Below are positions 8,518 to 19,046 of a stretch of DNA of 64,000 bases, piece by piece. Each line of letters begins with the position of its first letter. Positions within the stretch are counted from its first letter, which is position 1. This stretch comes from an uncultured Pelagibacteraceae bacterium (GTDB lineage: Bacteria > Pseudomonadota > Alphaproteobacteria > Pelagibacterales > Pelagibacteraceae), in contig CABYFG010000005.1 in assembly GCA_902518185.1 (NCBI GenBank), forward strand, positions 1 through 64,000, given 5' to 3'. A program made the translations under genes and the position numbers. Under the pieces are notes generated by a model. It made no database searches and was not told the origin of the DNA. It saw nothing but the letters and a program-made list of their open reading frames with translations.

Positions 8518-9369
8518 ATGGTAAAAATATTTCCTATAATATTTGTTTTACTTTGGTCATCTGCTTTCATCACAACAAAGCCTATTGTTGATAATAGTGA
8601 TCCATTTGCTGCTTTAGCATTTAGATTTTTTTTTGTAGCAGTAGGCTTTTATTTATTTTCTATATATTCAAAATTATCCATTTTAATTAAAAAAAAAAAT
8701 TTAATAGAGTCTTTAGTCAGCGGTGTCTTATTTCATGGATTGTATCTGGGAGGTGTTTTTTACTCCATTTCAATCGGCATGCCTACTGGGATTGCAGCTC
8801 TAATAGTCACACTTCAACCTATATTAACAAACATTTTGTGTGGACCAATTTTAGGGGAAAGAGTCTCTTTAAGACAATGGAGTGGAATTTTTTTGGGTTT
8901 TGTGGGAGCAGTAATAGTTTTGGGATGGGATCTTGGTTCAAAAATTCCTATTCTCGGCTTAATTTCAACCATAATAGCTTTAATTGCTATTACAAGTTCT
9001 ACTATTTGGCAAAAAAAAATAAGTTTAAACTTACCATTGCCAGTAAGCAATCTATATCAAGCAATTGGTGGATGTTTATTTCATTTAGTAATGGTGATAT
9101 TTTTTTCAGAGCCATATATAAATTTTTCAAAAACTTTTTTAATCGCAATGAGCCATCAAGTATTTTTAGTTTCATTCGGAGCTTTTACAATTTTAATGTT
9201 TTTGATAAAAAAGAATTCAGCAAGCAAAACTGTTTCTGTATTTTTTTTAATACCTTCTACTTCTGCTCTAATGGCTTGGCTTTTTTTAGATGAGTCTTTA
9301 ACACGTTTAGATTTAATGGGTTTTTTAATAACTACAATCGGTGTCTATATTGCAACAAGAGAAAAATGA
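8518..9369 (+). CDS. EamA/DMT-superfamily transporter
   Basis: Around ten hydrophobic segments; 'LLWSSAFITTKPIVD...AFRF' and EamA repeat layout. Confidence 0.85.
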   Translation: MVKIFPIIFVLLWSSAFITTKPIVDNSDPFAALAFRFFFVAVGFYLFSIYSKLSILIKKKNLIESLVSGVLFHGLYLGGVFYSISIGMPTGIAALIVTLQPILTNILCGPILGERVSLRQWSGIFLGFVGAVIVLGWDLGSKIPILGLISTIIALIAITSSTIWQKKISLNLPLPVSNLYQAIGGCLFHLVMVIFFSEPYINFSKTFLIAMSHQVFLVSFGAFTILMFLIKKNSASKTVSVFFLIPSTSALMAWLFLDESLTRLDLMGFLITTIGVYIATREK

Positions 9370-9471
9370 TTAACAATTTAATTATAATTCAATTTTTTAA
9401 TTAAATTTACTTTTTATATATGCTCAGGCTCTTGAAAAAACGATATTTATCCTTTACTTTAAATTTTTTTA

Positions 9472-11157
9472 ATGAGTGAAATAAAATCAGATATCCAAAT
9501 AGCAAGAGAAGCTAAAATGCAGCCCATTAAAGATATTTTAGCTAAAGTTGATGTGCCAGATGAAACTTTCGCATTCAGTCCAATGGGAAGACATATTGCC
9601 AAAATTAATTTAGAATATTTAGACACATTAAAAGATAAGCCTAATGGAAAGCTAATATTAGTAACTGCAATTACACCAACACCTGCTGGTGAAGGCAAAA
9701 CCACGACCTCTGTTGGTTTAAATGATGGTTTGAACAAAATAGGTAAAAAGTCTATTGTCTGTTTAAGAGAACCAAGTCTTGGACCTTCATTTGGTATGAA
9801 GGGTGGTGCCGCTGGTGGTGGATTTGCTCAAGTAGTTCCTATGGAACAGATAAATTTACATTTCACTGGTGATTTTCATGCAATTACTTCTGCTCACAAT
9901 CTTCTTTCAGCTTTAATAGATAACCATATTTACTGGGGAAATAAGTTAGATATTGATCCTGATAAAATTGTTTGGAAAAGAGTTTTAGATATGAATGATA
10001 GATCACTTAGGTCTGTCAAAATAAATTTAATGAAAAGCTCCAAAGTTTCACCAAGAGAAGATGGATTTGATATTACGGTTGCATCAGAAGTTATGGCCAT
10101 TTTTTGTTTAGCTAATGACCTTGAAGATTTAGAAAAAAAAATAGGAAATATTACAATTGCATACTCAAAAGAAGGTAAGCCGATTTTCGCGAAAGATCTT
10201 AATGCACATGGTCCAATGACTGTTTTACTTAAAGAAGCTATTAGACCTAATATTACTCAAACACTTGAAAATAACCCTGCAATAATTCATGGTGGACCTT
10301 TTGCAAATATTGCACATGGATGTAACTCAATTATTGCAACTAAGGCAGCATTAAAACTTGCTGATTACGTCGTTACCGAAGCTGGTTTTGGAGCAGATTT
10401 AGGAGCAGAAAAGTTTTTAAATATAAAATGTAGAAAATCGAATCTTAAACCAAATTGTGTTGTAATTGTAGCAACTATCAGGGCTTTGAAAATGCACGGA
10501 GGTGTTGAGAAAGATGACTTAGGAAAAGAAAACCTTGATTCTCTTAAAAAAGGTCTCATTAATCTACAAAGACATGTAGAAAATATTAAGAAGTTTGGTT
10601 TGCCCGTAACAGTTTCTATAAATCATTTTATAAAAGACACAAATAAAGAAATAGAATTATTATCAAAATTTTGTGAGGATTTAGGAATTAAAGCTCATCT
10701 AAGTACACATTGGGCTAATGGAGGAGAAGGCACAAAAGATTTGGCAGCACATGTTTCAAAATTGTGTGAGGAAAAAAAGACAAATTTTAAATACCTATAT
10801 GAAAGTAATATACCTTTAATTAAAAAAATTGAGACTATAGCAAAAGAAATTTACAGGGCAGATAAAATAATTTTAGAGCCTGAAGTAAAAAATCAATTAG
10901 AAATTTTTCAAAAAAATGGTTATGAAAACTTACCAATTTGTGTCGCAAAAACCCAATATAGTTTTTCTACTGATCCAAAATTAAAAGGAGCTCCGATAGG
11001 TCATGAATTGCCAATTAGAGAAGTTAGACTTTCATCTGGTGCTGAATTTATTGTTGTAATTTGTGGATCTATCATGACGATGCCTGGTTTACCGAAAATC
11101 CCGGCTGCTGATTCAATCAAATTAAATAGTGATGGAGAGATTGAGGGGCTCTTTTAA
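9472..11157 (+). CDS. fhs: Formate--tetrahydrofolate ligase
   Basis: [65 protein letters not shown] motifs. Confidence 0.98.
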   Translation: MSEIKSDIQIAREAKMQPIKDILAKVDVPDETFAFSPMGRHIAKINLEYLDTLKDKPNGKLILVTAITPTPAGEGKTTTSVGLNDGLNKIGKKSIVCLREPSLGPSFGMKGGAAGGGFAQVVPMEQINLHFTGDFHAITSAHNLLSALIDNHIYWGNKLDIDPDKIVWKRVLDMNDRSLRSVKINLMKSSKVSPREDGFDITVASEVMAIFCLANDLEDLEKKIGNITIAYSKEGKPIFAKDLNAHGPMTVLLKEAIRPNITQTLENNPAIIHGGPFANIAHGCNSIIATKAALKLADYVVTEAGFGADLGAEKFLNIKCRKSNLKPNCVVIVATIRALKMHGGVEKDDLGKENLDSLKKGLINLQRHVENIKKFGLPVTVSINHFIKDTNKEIELLSKFCEDLGIKAHLSTHWANGGEGTKDLAAHVSKLCEEKKTNFKYLYESNIPLIKKIETIAKEIYRADKIILEPEVKNQLEIFQKNGYENLPICVAKTQYSFSTDPKLKGAPIGHELPIREVRLSSGAEFIVVICGSIMTMPGLPKIPAADSIKLNSDGEIEGLF

Positions 11158-11616
11158 TTAATTTTCAGGTTTAAAAATTAAACACAGTCCATTGTTGCAA
11201 AATCTTTTTCCTGTAGCACTGGGACCGTCGTCAAATACATGTCCATGGTGAGCACCACAATTAGCACAATGATACTCTATCCTCCTCATTCCAAAAGAAT
11301 AATCTACTTTAGTTTTAAAGGCTCCTGGAAGTGCCTCTGAAAATGATAGCCATCCAGTACCACTATCAAATTTTGCAGTTGATGAAAATAATTTATTTCC
11401 ACAATTAGCACAATGATAAAATCCTTTTCTTTTTTCTTTAAGTAAATTGCTAGAAAAAGGTTTTTCTGTGCCTTCATTAAACATTATGTTTTTTTGAGCT
11501 TCAGAAAGTTCTGGATTTAGAATTTTTTTTGTTGCTGAAATTAAAAGTTTGTATGGTAATGATAAAAAAAACAAACAAGAAAAACTTAGTAATTTTAAAA
11601 AACTTTTTCTATTCAT
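11158..11616 (-). CDS. msrB: Peptide-methionine (R)-S-oxide reductase with N-terminal signal/anchor
   Basis: YHCANCGNKLF, GTGWLSF, RIEYHCANCGAHHGHVFDDGP, GKRFCNNG; hydrophobic N-terminus. Confidence 0.92.
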   Translation of the reverse strand: MNRKSFLKLLSFSCLFFLSLPYKLLISATKKILNPELSEAQKNIMFNEGTEKPFSSNLLKEKRKGFYHCANCGNKLFSSTAKFDSGTGWLSFSEALPGAFKTKVDYSFGMRRIEYHCANCGAHHGHVFDDGPSATGKRFCNNGLCLIFKPEN

Positions 11617-11686
11617 AATTGTAATGCTAAATTAGTTGCTTTAACCAACTATAACAACCAACATTATTGTCCCTCTGTATTTTAGT

Positions 11687-12301
11687 TTAGAGAAGATATA
11701 ATGTCTCCTTAATTATATAAATTGTCAGTAATGACATGAAGCTAATTATAAATAAATTAATAGATCCCCATGTATCTCTTTTTTGAGCATATTTAGATAA
11801 ATAATTCGACAAATAGCCAAGAAAGAAAAAAAAAATAAAAGATGCAGTGGACGCACCTATGCCAAAATATATTTTTTCATCTAATAAAAAATTTTTTGAA
11901 AAATTGCCTAAAAAAAAAACTGTGTCTGAATAAACATGTGCATTAAGATAAGTAAAGCCAAGCGTTTTTAAAAAAATTTTAAATCGAGTGGTTTCTTTTA
12001 AATCATTATCAAAATTAGTACTTTTTTTATAAACTTTAATTTTTGAATAGATAAAAAAAATCAAAAAAATTATTAATAGAACATTTAATAAAATTTCTAT
12101 AGGTGTATTAAAATATTTTTGAAAATAGTGGAACAATATAATACCAAGAAAAATTAATAATAAATCAGACAAAGAACAAACTAAACAGACTAAAAATACA
12201 TATTGATTTTTTAAGCCTTGCTCAATAACAAAAATATTTTGGGCTCCAATAGCAAGAATTAAACTTAATCCCATAAAAAAACCAAGAATTAAAAATTCCA
12301 T
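11687..12301 (-). CDS. LysE-family exporter
   Basis: GFFMGLSLILAIGAQNIFVIEQGLK plus transmembrane pattern. Confidence 0.82.
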   Translation of the reverse strand: MEFLILGFFMGLSLILAIGAQNIFVIEQGLKNQYVFLVCLVCSLSDLLLIFLGIILFHYFQKYFNTPIEILLNVLLIIFLIFFIYSKIKVYKKSTNFDNDLKETTRFKIFLKTLGFTYLNAHVYSDTVFFLGNFSKNFLLDEKIYFGIGASTASFIFFFFLGYLSNYLSKYAQKRDTWGSINLFIISFMSLLTIYIIKETLYLL

Positions 12302-13017
12302 TCCTTTTTTTTTCTTAAAGTAACAACAAAAAGCTTTCTTGGAAAACTTCCTTCATGTAATTCAAAAATATCCTCAACCTTAAATCCTTTAGAAATTTGT
12401 CCTATCTTTTCTTTGCTAAAAAAATGAACAATAAATCCATCATTTTGATATAAATCTTCTCCGATATGCTTTCCTTTTTTATAATCACCATCACCAGTAT
12501 GCCTGGCAGTAAAAATATTAATCCCATCGGGCTTTAAAACTCTGTGAACCTCTTGATTAAGCTTAATAATTTCTGATGTAGTTAAGGCCATACAGTAAAG
12601 CATGTGGGAAAAGCAACCATCAAAAGAATTATTCTCGTAAGGAATTCCATTTCGAACATCCCAAACTTTTGTGGTAATTTTATCTGCAGCAGATCTACTA
12701 CTCATAATCGTTGAGTCAGAATAATAATTTATTTTTTTTTTATTAATCATTTTTATTGCTTCAGAGCTATAATCTAAGGCTGTAACCTGAATTAGGTTTG
12801 AATTAGATGCAAAATAAGTTGTATCTCTTCCTAAACCAGCGCCCAATTCAAGAATATCGATTTTTTTTTTATTTAAAAAGTTTTTAACTTTTTGATTTTC
12901 AAATATTTTTTTTGCGTGTCTTGCAGCTTCACTTGGATCTAAACCAAACATCTCAGGCTTGCTTGAGAAACTATTTTCCCAGTGCTGAGCTTGCTGGTCT
13001 AAATCTTTTTTATTCAA
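12289..13017 (-). CDS. SAM-dependent methyltransferase
   Basis: DILELGAGLGRDTTYFA motif I; RVLKPDGINIFTARH. Confidence 0.88.
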   Translation of the reverse strand: MNKKDLDQQAQHWENSFSSKPEMFGLDPSEAARHAKKIFENQKVKNFLNKKKIDILELGAGLGRDTTYFASNSNLIQVTALDYSSEAIKMINKKKINYYSDSTIMSSRSAADKITTKVWDVRNGIPYENNSFDGCFSHMLYCMALTTSEIIKLNQEVHRVLKPDGINIFTARHTGDGDYKKGKHIGEDLYQNDGFIVHFFSKEKIGQISKGFKVEDIFELHEGSFPRKLFVVTLRKKKEWNF

Positions 13018-13018
13018 T

Positions 13019-13681
13019 TTATTTTGAAGGATCTGGTACTTTTCTTAAATATGGCTTTACAGCATTCCATCCATCTGGAAATAACTTTTTAGCCTCATCA
13101 TCCTTTACTGCGGGAACAATAATTACTTCCTCACCTTTTTTCCAATCAGCTGGTGTAGCAACTTTATGTTTTGCAGTTAATTGCATGGAGTCTATCGCTC
13201 TTAAAAGCTCCATGAAATTTCTACCAGTAGCCATTGGATAAGTTAAAAAAAGACCAATTCTTTTGTCCGGTCTGATTATAAAAACTGTTCTTACTGTTTG
13301 ATTATCTACCGCAGTTCTCCCCATTGAAGTAACTCCAGCATCTCCTTCAAGCATATTATAAAGTTTTGCAACCTCCAAATTTTCATCTGCTATTATTGGA
13401 TAGCCTGGTTTATTTCCAGTAACATCTTTAATATCTTCTAGCCATTTCACATGATCAGATACCGGATCAACACTCAAACCTATAACTTTTACATTTCGTT
13501 TATCAAATTCTGGTTTCATTTTTGCTAAGGAGCCCAATTCGGTTGTACATACTGGAGTAAAATCTTTTGGATGTGAAAACAAAACGCCCCAACTGTCACC
13601 TAACCACTCATGGAATGATATATCCCCTAGTTGTGTCTTAGCTTTAAAATCTGGAGCTATACTATTTATTTTTAAACTCAT
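13019..13681 (-). CDS. 1-Cys peroxiredoxin (Prx6-like)
   Basis: HPKDFTPVCTTELGSLAKM and GLSVDPVSDHVKWLEDI. Confidence 0.95.
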   Translation of the reverse strand: MSLKINSIAPDFKAKTQLGDISFHEWLGDSWGVLFSHPKDFTPVCTTELGSLAKMKPEFDKRNVKVIGLSVDPVSDHVKWLEDIKDVTGNKPGYPIIADENLEVAKLYNMLEGDAGVTSMGRTAVDNQTVRTVFIIRPDKRIGLFLTYPMATGRNFMELLRAIDSMQLTAKHKVATPADWKKGEEVIIVPAVKDDEAKKLFPDGWNAVKPYLRKVPDPSK

Positions 13682-13759
13682 TAAACCTCCTATTTCTATA
13701 TAAAAATTATATGCAAGATTGATTTGCTATGCAAACTTTTGTAATAATATGAAAATTGT

Positions 13760-14461
13760 ATGATATTTAAACAACTTTTTGATAATAAATCTTCAACTTA
13801 TACTTACTTGATTGCAAGCGATAAGGGAAGAGAAGCGCTTATCATTGACCCAGTATTAGAAAATATAGATGATTACATTAGTTTGCTTGCAGAATTAAAT
13901 TTAAAACTTGTCAAAGTAATAGATACTCATATTCACGCAGATCATATTACTGCTTTAAATGAATTAAATAAAAGAACCAACTGTACAAGGATAATGGGGG
14001 AAAGGTCTAAATCTGAGGTAATAGATTTAAAGGTAAAAGAAAACGATAATATTAAAATTGATAAAATTAATTTTAAAGCAATTTATACACCTGGTCATAC
14101 TGATTGTTCTTATAGTTTTTTAATGAAAGATCGTATATTTACTGGTGATACTTTGCTTATTAATGGCACAGGAAGAACTGATTTTCAAAATGGAGACCCA
14201 TATCAATCTTACGACTCTATTTTTAATAAAATATTAAAACTACCAAACCAAACTTTAATTTATCCTGCTCATGATTATAATGGTAAAAGATCATCAACAA
14301 TCCAAAATGAAAGAGAGAATAACCCAAGACTACAAGTCGGCTCTGCTAATGAATATGCAGATATCATGAATAACTTAAATCTCTCAAATCCTAAGATGAT
14401 GGATATTGCTATACCCGCTAATGTGCAAGGAGTGACATTAGACCAAATTAAAAGTATTTAA
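13760..14461 (+). CDS. MBL-fold hydrolase, persulfide dioxygenase (ETHE1)-like
   Basis: DTHIHADHITAL, TPGHTDCSYSF, GDTLLINGTGRTDFQNG, YPAHDYNG. Confidence 0.88.
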   Translation: MIFKQLFDNKSSTYTYLIASDKGREALIIDPVLENIDDYISLLAELNLKLVKVIDTHIHADHITALNELNKRTNCTRIMGERSKSEVIDLKVKENDNIKIDKINFKAIYTPGHTDCSYSFLMKDRIFTGDTLLINGTGRTDFQNGDPYQSYDSIFNKILKLPNQTLIYPAHDYNGKRSSTIQNERENNPRLQVGSANEYADIMNNLNLSNPKMMDIAIPANVQGVTLDQIKSI

Positions 14462-14491
14462 ATTTTAGAAAAAACTACTATATAGCCATCG

Positions 14492-15058
14492 ATGGATAAT
14501 TTTTTACAATCAATTATAGATAGAGATCCAGCTGCAAAATCAAAATTAAGTTTGATTCTGACTTATCCTGGTGTCAAAGCAATTTTTTTTCATAAAATTG
14601 CTAATTTTTTTGCAATTGCAAAATTTGATTTAATCGCAAGAATGATTTCACAATTTTCAAGATTCCTAACAGGAATTGAAATTCATCCCAAGGCAAAGAT
14701 TGGAAAAAATTTATTTATTGATCACGGTATGGGTGTTGTTATAGGAGAGACTTCTGAAATAGGAGATAACGTAACCATATATCACAATGTAACATTGGGT
14801 GGTATATCACCCAGTATTAATGCAAATGACCAGAGAAATTTAAAAAGACATCCAACTTTACAAGAAAATGTAGTTGTAGGTTCTGGAGCACAAATATTAG
14901 GTCCAGTGCTTGTTGGAAAAAATTCTTTGATCGGTGCTAACGCAGTTGTCACAAAAGATGTTCCAGAAATGTCTATAATGGTTGGTATACCAGCTAAAAG
15001 AGTTGGTGATGCTACTAAAGGATTCAAACCTTACGCTGTAACTGATAAAGAAAATTAA
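14492..15058 (+). CDS. cysE: Serine O-acetyltransferase
   Basis: IHPKAKIGKNLFIDHGMGVVIGETSEIGDNVTIYHNVTLGG hexapeptide repeats; followed by cysK. Confidence 0.96.
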   Translation: MDNFLQSIIDRDPAAKSKLSLILTYPGVKAIFFHKIANFFAIAKFDLIARMISQFSRFLTGIEIHPKAKIGKNLFIDHGMGVVIGETSEIGDNVTIYHNVTLGGISPSINANDQRNLKRHPTLQENVVVGSGAQILGPVLVGKNSLIGANAVVTKDVPEMSIMVGIPAKRVGDATKGFKPYAVTDKEN

Positions 15059-16059
15059 TGTCTTATATTAGAAATACTTTTGTAGACTCAATCGGAAACA
15101 CCCCTTTAATCAAGCTGAAAGCTGCTTCTGAAATTACAGGATGTAATATTTATGGAAAGGCTGAATTCATGAACCCAGGTGGTTCTGTAAAAGACAGGGC
15201 CGCGCTCGCATTGCTTAAAGATGCACAAGAAAAAAAATTAATTTCTAAAGGTGGTATTGTAGTAGAGGGAACTGCAGGTAATACTGGTATTGGATTGGGT
15301 TTGATAGGTAATTCTTTAGGTTACAAAACCATTATAATTATGAATGACAATCAAACTCAGGAAAAAAAAGATACAATCAGAAATTTAGGAGCAGAACTGA
15401 GATTAGTTCCAGCCAAACCTTATAAAGATGAAAATAATTTTGTAAAAATTGCTAGACGCTTAGCTGATGAATTAAGACCTTCAAATAATAACGGAGTGGT
15501 ATGGGCAAATCAATTTGATAATATTGCTAATGCAAAGGGTCATTATGAAGGGACAGGAAAAGAAATCTGGGAGCAAACTGATGGTAAGGTTGATGGTTTT
15601 ATATGTTCATCAGGAACTGGAGGAACTATTTCCGGAGTAAGTAATGCTTTAAAAGAAAAAAATAAGGATATAAAAATATTTCTTTCTGATCCAAAAGGTT
15701 CGGCGCTTTATAATTATATTAAAAATGGACAACTAAAAGCAGAAGGAGGATCAATCACTGAGGGTATTGGTTCAAGTCGTATAACAAAAAATTTTGAAAA
15801 TGCAAAAATTGATGATGCATATTCCATCGATGATCACGAAGCTCTACCTATTCTTTACGATTTAATCCAAAATGAGGGATTAAGTTTAGGCACAAGTTGT
15901 GGAATAAATATTGCAGGTGCTATAAGGTTAGGAAAGGAACTTGGCCCAGGTAAAACAATTGTGACAATTCTTTGCGATAAATCTGATAAATACAACTCAA
16001 AGATGTTTAATAAATCATTCTTAAAGGAAAAAAACCTTCCAATTCCTAGCTGGCTATAG
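15058..16059 (+). CDS. cysK: Cysteine synthase
   Basis: MNPGGSVKDRAAL PLP-Lys motif, GTAGNTGIGL, SSGTGGTISGV; 1-nt stop/start overlap with cysE. Confidence 0.95.
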   Translation: MSYIRNTFVDSIGNTPLIKLKAASEITGCNIYGKAEFMNPGGSVKDRAALALLKDAQEKKLISKGGIVVEGTAGNTGIGLGLIGNSLGYKTIIIMNDNQTQEKKDTIRNLGAELRLVPAKPYKDENNFVKIARRLADELRPSNNNGVVWANQFDNIANAKGHYEGTGKEIWEQTDGKVDGFICSSGTGGTISGVSNALKEKNKDIKIFLSDPKGSALYNYIKNGQLKAEGGSITEGIGSSRITKNFENAKIDDAYSIDDHEALPILYDLIQNEGLSLGTSCGINIAGAIRLGKELGPGKTIVTILCDKSDKYNSKMFNKSFLKEKNLPIPSWL

Positions 16060-16075
16060 TAACGCATACCAGGCA

Positions 16076-16098
16076 TGTAACAAAACAGTTACATTTTT
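16076..16098 (+). terminator. Weak hairpin TGTAAC-AAAACA-GTTACA followed by T5
   Basis: 6-bp inverted repeat then TTTTT between cysK and the next gene. Confidence 0.35.
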
Positions 16099-16127
16099 AT
16101 ATTAATATTATTTAACTTAGAGGTTCT

Positions 16128-16499
16128 ATGAAAAAAATTATTATAATTTTATCTTTTTTTATTTTTACTTCTGCAAATGCAGGAATGAGTGACAAAGATA
16201 AATCAAAAGCATGGGATTGTGTTGGTATTTATATGGCTAACTACTTTCTTCCGTCAGGTGAGAAATTTGAGTATGGTATGAAAGAAAAATCCATTTCAAC
16301 TGTGAAAGTTTTAAAAACTTACGCCCTTGAAATAGGAATACCAGAAAAAGAGTGGGATGATGGAGTAAATAAAGCAGTAGATAAGCATTACGGTTCAAAA
16401 TATGATAAAGATAAAACTGACAAATGTCATACCTTTGTTGAAGCTTTAGTTCCTAATGGAGCTGAAAGAGTGAAAAAAGTGGTTCAAACTTTATATTAA
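16128..16499 (+). CDS. Hypothetical secreted protein
   Basis: Signal peptide MKKIIIILSFFIFTSANAG; no known family recognised. Confidence 0.75.
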   Translation: MKKIIIILSFFIFTSANAGMSDKDKSKAWDCVGIYMANYFLPSGEKFEYGMKEKSISTVKVLKTYALEIGIPEKEWDDGVNKAVDKHYGSKYDKDKTDKCHTFVEALVPNGAERVKKVVQTLY

Positions 16500-16509
16500 G
16501 GAGAAAAAA

Positions 16510-16794
16510 ATGGAAAAAGAAATGTTAGTAGTGGCTAAATTAAAAGAGGGTATGTTTGAAAAATTTATGGGTTTTATGCAATCACCTGAAGGTTTAGCAG
16601 AAAGAGCAAAAGTTGCTGTAGTGGAAAAAACAATTGGAACAGTAACACCAGATAAAAGCACAGTTATGTTTAAAATTTTTTGTACTGATGAGGCAGCTCT
16701 ATATAAATTTATAGATGGAACTGAGGTATCAAAACCTATTATGTCAGCAGTATTAGATAGTTACTCAGTTTATCACTTAACCAAAGCAAAATAA
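16510..16794 (+). CDS. Small alpha/beta protein, possible dimeric alpha-beta barrel (DABB-like)
   Basis: 94 aa, good RBS (aaggagaaaaa); alternating beta/alpha pattern. Confidence 0.65.
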   Translation: MEKEMLVVAKLKEGMFEKFMGFMQSPEGLAERAKVAVVEKTIGTVTPDKSTVMFKIFCTDEAALYKFIDGTEVSKPIMSAVLDSYSVYHLTKAK

Positions 16795-16807
16795 TTGAAA
16801 GGGAAAA

Positions 16808-17095
16808 ATGAAAAATTACATGGTAACTCACACTTTCAAATCTAAAGAAATGAAAGACAAATTTTCAGAAACAGTAGCTTCAATGAAAATGGAAGATATT
16901 GTTAAATCAATGACAAGTGATAAAGCAGCATGCCAAATGACTTGGAACACGCCAGGGGACACAATGCAAATGTTTTGCTGGTGGAAAGCTAATAGTGAAA
17001 CGGATATCAATAATCAATTAGGTCAAATGAATGATTTCTTTGAGCCTCATAAATTTACTGAGTGTACTGACCAAGTGATGGACTATAACGCTTAA
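16808..17095 (+). CDS. Small alpha/beta protein, possible DABB-like
   Basis: 95 aa, RBS 'gaaaggg'; YMVTHTFKSKEMKDKF... ferredoxin-like pattern. Confidence 0.65.
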   Translation: MKNYMVTHTFKSKEMKDKFSETVASMKMEDIVKSMTSDKAACQMTWNTPGDTMQMFCWWKANSETDINNQLGQMNDFFEPHKFTECTDQVMDYNA

Positions 17096-17106
17096 GAGTA
17101 AAATTA

Positions 17107-17421
17107 ATGAAAGCAATCTATACAAGAACCATTGGTGTTTACGATGATAAACTTACTGAGGCTATGGAAATTTCTAAAGGCTTAGCAAAAGTTAGAAAAA
17201 AGCATTATCCAGATCATGAAGTTTACTTTTCATTTCAAATTGGTGGAAACCCAAGGACGGTAAGAGAAACACTTGTGGGAGAGCAGTTTACTGATAAAGC
17301 ATTTGAAAATGATACAAACATGTCTGCTGATCCTGAATTTATTGAACTTCAAAAAAAGATGAAAGGTGTTTTTAAAGAGGGTACAATTCAAGATGAAATG
17401 AGAATGGTATTTAATGACTAG
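17107..17421 (+). CDS. Small uncharacterised protein, possible DABB-like
   Basis: 104 aa in the same packed run. Confidence 0.62.
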   Translation: MKAIYTRTIGVYDDKLTEAMEISKGLAKVRKKHYPDHEVYFSFQIGGNPRTVRETLVGEQFTDKAFENDTNMSADPEFIELQKKMKGVFKEGTIQDEMRMVFND

Positions 17422-17429
17422 GAAATAAT

Positions 17430-17846
17430 ATGGTAGAAAAATTTAATGGAGCGTTTTATTTAATAATTTATTTAGTTCACTTTTTAGGTGTTGGTGTTTA
17501 CGCTTTTCAAACTATTTTTGGTACTAAAAACTTCATGGCAAGATTTGGTATAGATCCTAGTGGCGCAATAATGATTAGGATGGCAGGAGCATTTATGCTT
17601 GCTGTTTTTTTAATGTCTATCTATGTAGCTTTTATTAGGCCTGGAGGATTAGAAAATACCTGGGGATTTTTAAATTTAGTTTTTATAAATAATTTATGTA
17701 TTTTTCTATGTAATTTCTATTCGATTAAAATTAATAAAACAGGAGTGAATGAGAAAACCACAAATGAAGGTATTATTGCACCCTTTGTATTTACAGTTAT
17801 GAGTGCAATCCTAATTTATGGTCTATCTGATAGAATTTATACTTAA
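17430..17846 (+). CDS. Small integral membrane protein
   Basis: 138 aa with about four hydrophobic segments. Confidence 0.68.
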   Translation: MVEKFNGAFYLIIYLVHFLGVGVYAFQTIFGTKNFMARFGIDPSGAIMIRMAGAFMLAVFLMSIYVAFIRPGGLENTWGFLNLVFINNLCIFLCNFYSIKINKTGVNEKTTNEGIIAPFVFTVMSAILIYGLSDRIYT

Positions 17847-18133
17847 TGTCTGGATTTGCGATATTCAACATAGACATAAAAAAACCAGAGGAATATAAAG
17901 AGTACGTAGAAAAAGTTAAGCCGATTGCTGAGAAATTTGGTGGTGAATATATTGTTAGAGGTGGTGAAACTAAAGTATTAGAGGGAACCTGGACATATCC
18001 TAGAACAGTAGTAATTAAATTTCCAAGTTATGAAAAAGCTTTGGATTGGTATAACTCTGATGAGTATAAGCCAGTAAAACAAATCCGTTTAGAAAACTCA
18101 GTTGGTAACGGAATAATAATTAAAGGAGTATAA
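17846..18133 (+). CDS. DUF1330 family protein
   Basis: FAIFNIDIKKPEEYKEYVEKVKPIAEKFGGEYIVRGGETKVLEG...WYNSDEYKPVKQIR is typical DUF1330. Confidence 0.92.
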   Translation: MSGFAIFNIDIKKPEEYKEYVEKVKPIAEKFGGEYIVRGGETKVLEGTWTYPRTVVIKFPSYEKALDWYNSDEYKPVKQIRLENSVGNGIIIKGV

Positions 18134-18134
18134 A

Positions 18135-18455
18135 ATGTCGATATTAAAAAGATATACTGATGCAATAGACAATAAAGATGAAGCAACTATGAATGAGCTT
18201 TTACATGATGACTTCAAATTCACAATGCATAAATCTGGAAGTTCTTTAGGAAAAGCTGATGTTGTTAAATGGGCGATGAGTGGTGATATAAATCAAGAAA
18301 AAGTGAGAATTATTTATGAAAATAATGAAGTGGGTGTACATCATTCATTTGTTAAATTTAATGATGGAAACATTGAAGCAGTGATGGCAGTTTATAAATA
18401 TAAAGATGGAAAGATTATAAGTTTAGAAACTGGTGCAACTCCTATGCCAAAATAA
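18135..18455 (+). CDS. SnoaL/NTF2-like protein
   Basis: LKRYTDAIDNKDEATMNELLHDDFKFTMHKSG...; NTF2-like pattern. Confidence 0.78.
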   Translation: MSILKRYTDAIDNKDEATMNELLHDDFKFTMHKSGSSLGKADVVKWAMSGDINQEKVRIIYENNEVGVHHSFVKFNDGNIEAVMAVYKYKDGKIISLETGATPMPK

Positions 18456-18461
18456 GAGTAA

Positions 18462-19046
18462 ATGATTGACTTTTATTTTTCGATTGGAAGCACTTATACT
18501 TATTTAGCTGTCACTAGAATACTTGATGTCGAAAAAAAACATCAAGTCCAGTTTAATTGGAAACCATTTAGTGTTCGGTCAATCATGAGAGAAATGAATA
18601 ATATTCCATTTCCTAAGGACAAGCTTAATAAGGTAAATTACATGTGGAGAGATATTGAAAGACGAGCTGAAGGTTATGGTTTTTTTGCAAAAACACCTGT
18701 ACCTTACCCATTATCTGAATTTGACTTAGCAAATCAAATTGCGATTCTTGGATTGGATAAGGGATGGGGTATAGATTATATTAAATTGACTTATAAAAAA
18801 TGGTTTCAAGAAGGAAAAGAACCAGCGATAGAACCAAGTATTTCTGAGATATGTAAAGAATTGAAAATGAACAAAGATGATATAATTTCTGAGGCAAAAA
18901 CAAAATTAATTGAAGATAAATATCTAGCTAATACAAATTCTGCAAGAGAGAATAAAATCTTTGGTAGTCCAACTTTTGTTGTTAATAATGAAATATTTTG
19001 GGGTGATGATAGAATGGAAGATGCAATCAAATTTTTTAAAAAATAA
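18462..19046 (+). CDS. 2-hydroxychromene-2-carboxylate isomerase-like (DsbA/kappa-GST family)
   Basis: MIDFYFSIGSTYTYLAV and FGSPTFVVNNEIFWGDDRMEDAI. Confidence 0.9.
   Translation: MIDFYFSIGSTYTYLAVTRILDVEKKHQVQFNWKPFSVRSIMREMNNIPFPKDKLNKVNYMWRDIERRAEGYGFFAKTPVPYPLSEFDLANQIAILGLDKGWGIDYIKLTYKKWFQEGKEPAIEPSISEICKELKMNKDDIISEAKTKLIEDKYLANTNSARENKIFGSPTFVVNNEIFWGDDRMEDAIKFFKK

Noticed and set aside
8838-9293. 151-aa ORF overlapping the DMT transporter in another frame
   Set aside because: Phe/Asn-rich shadow frame; the transporter frame has clear family features.
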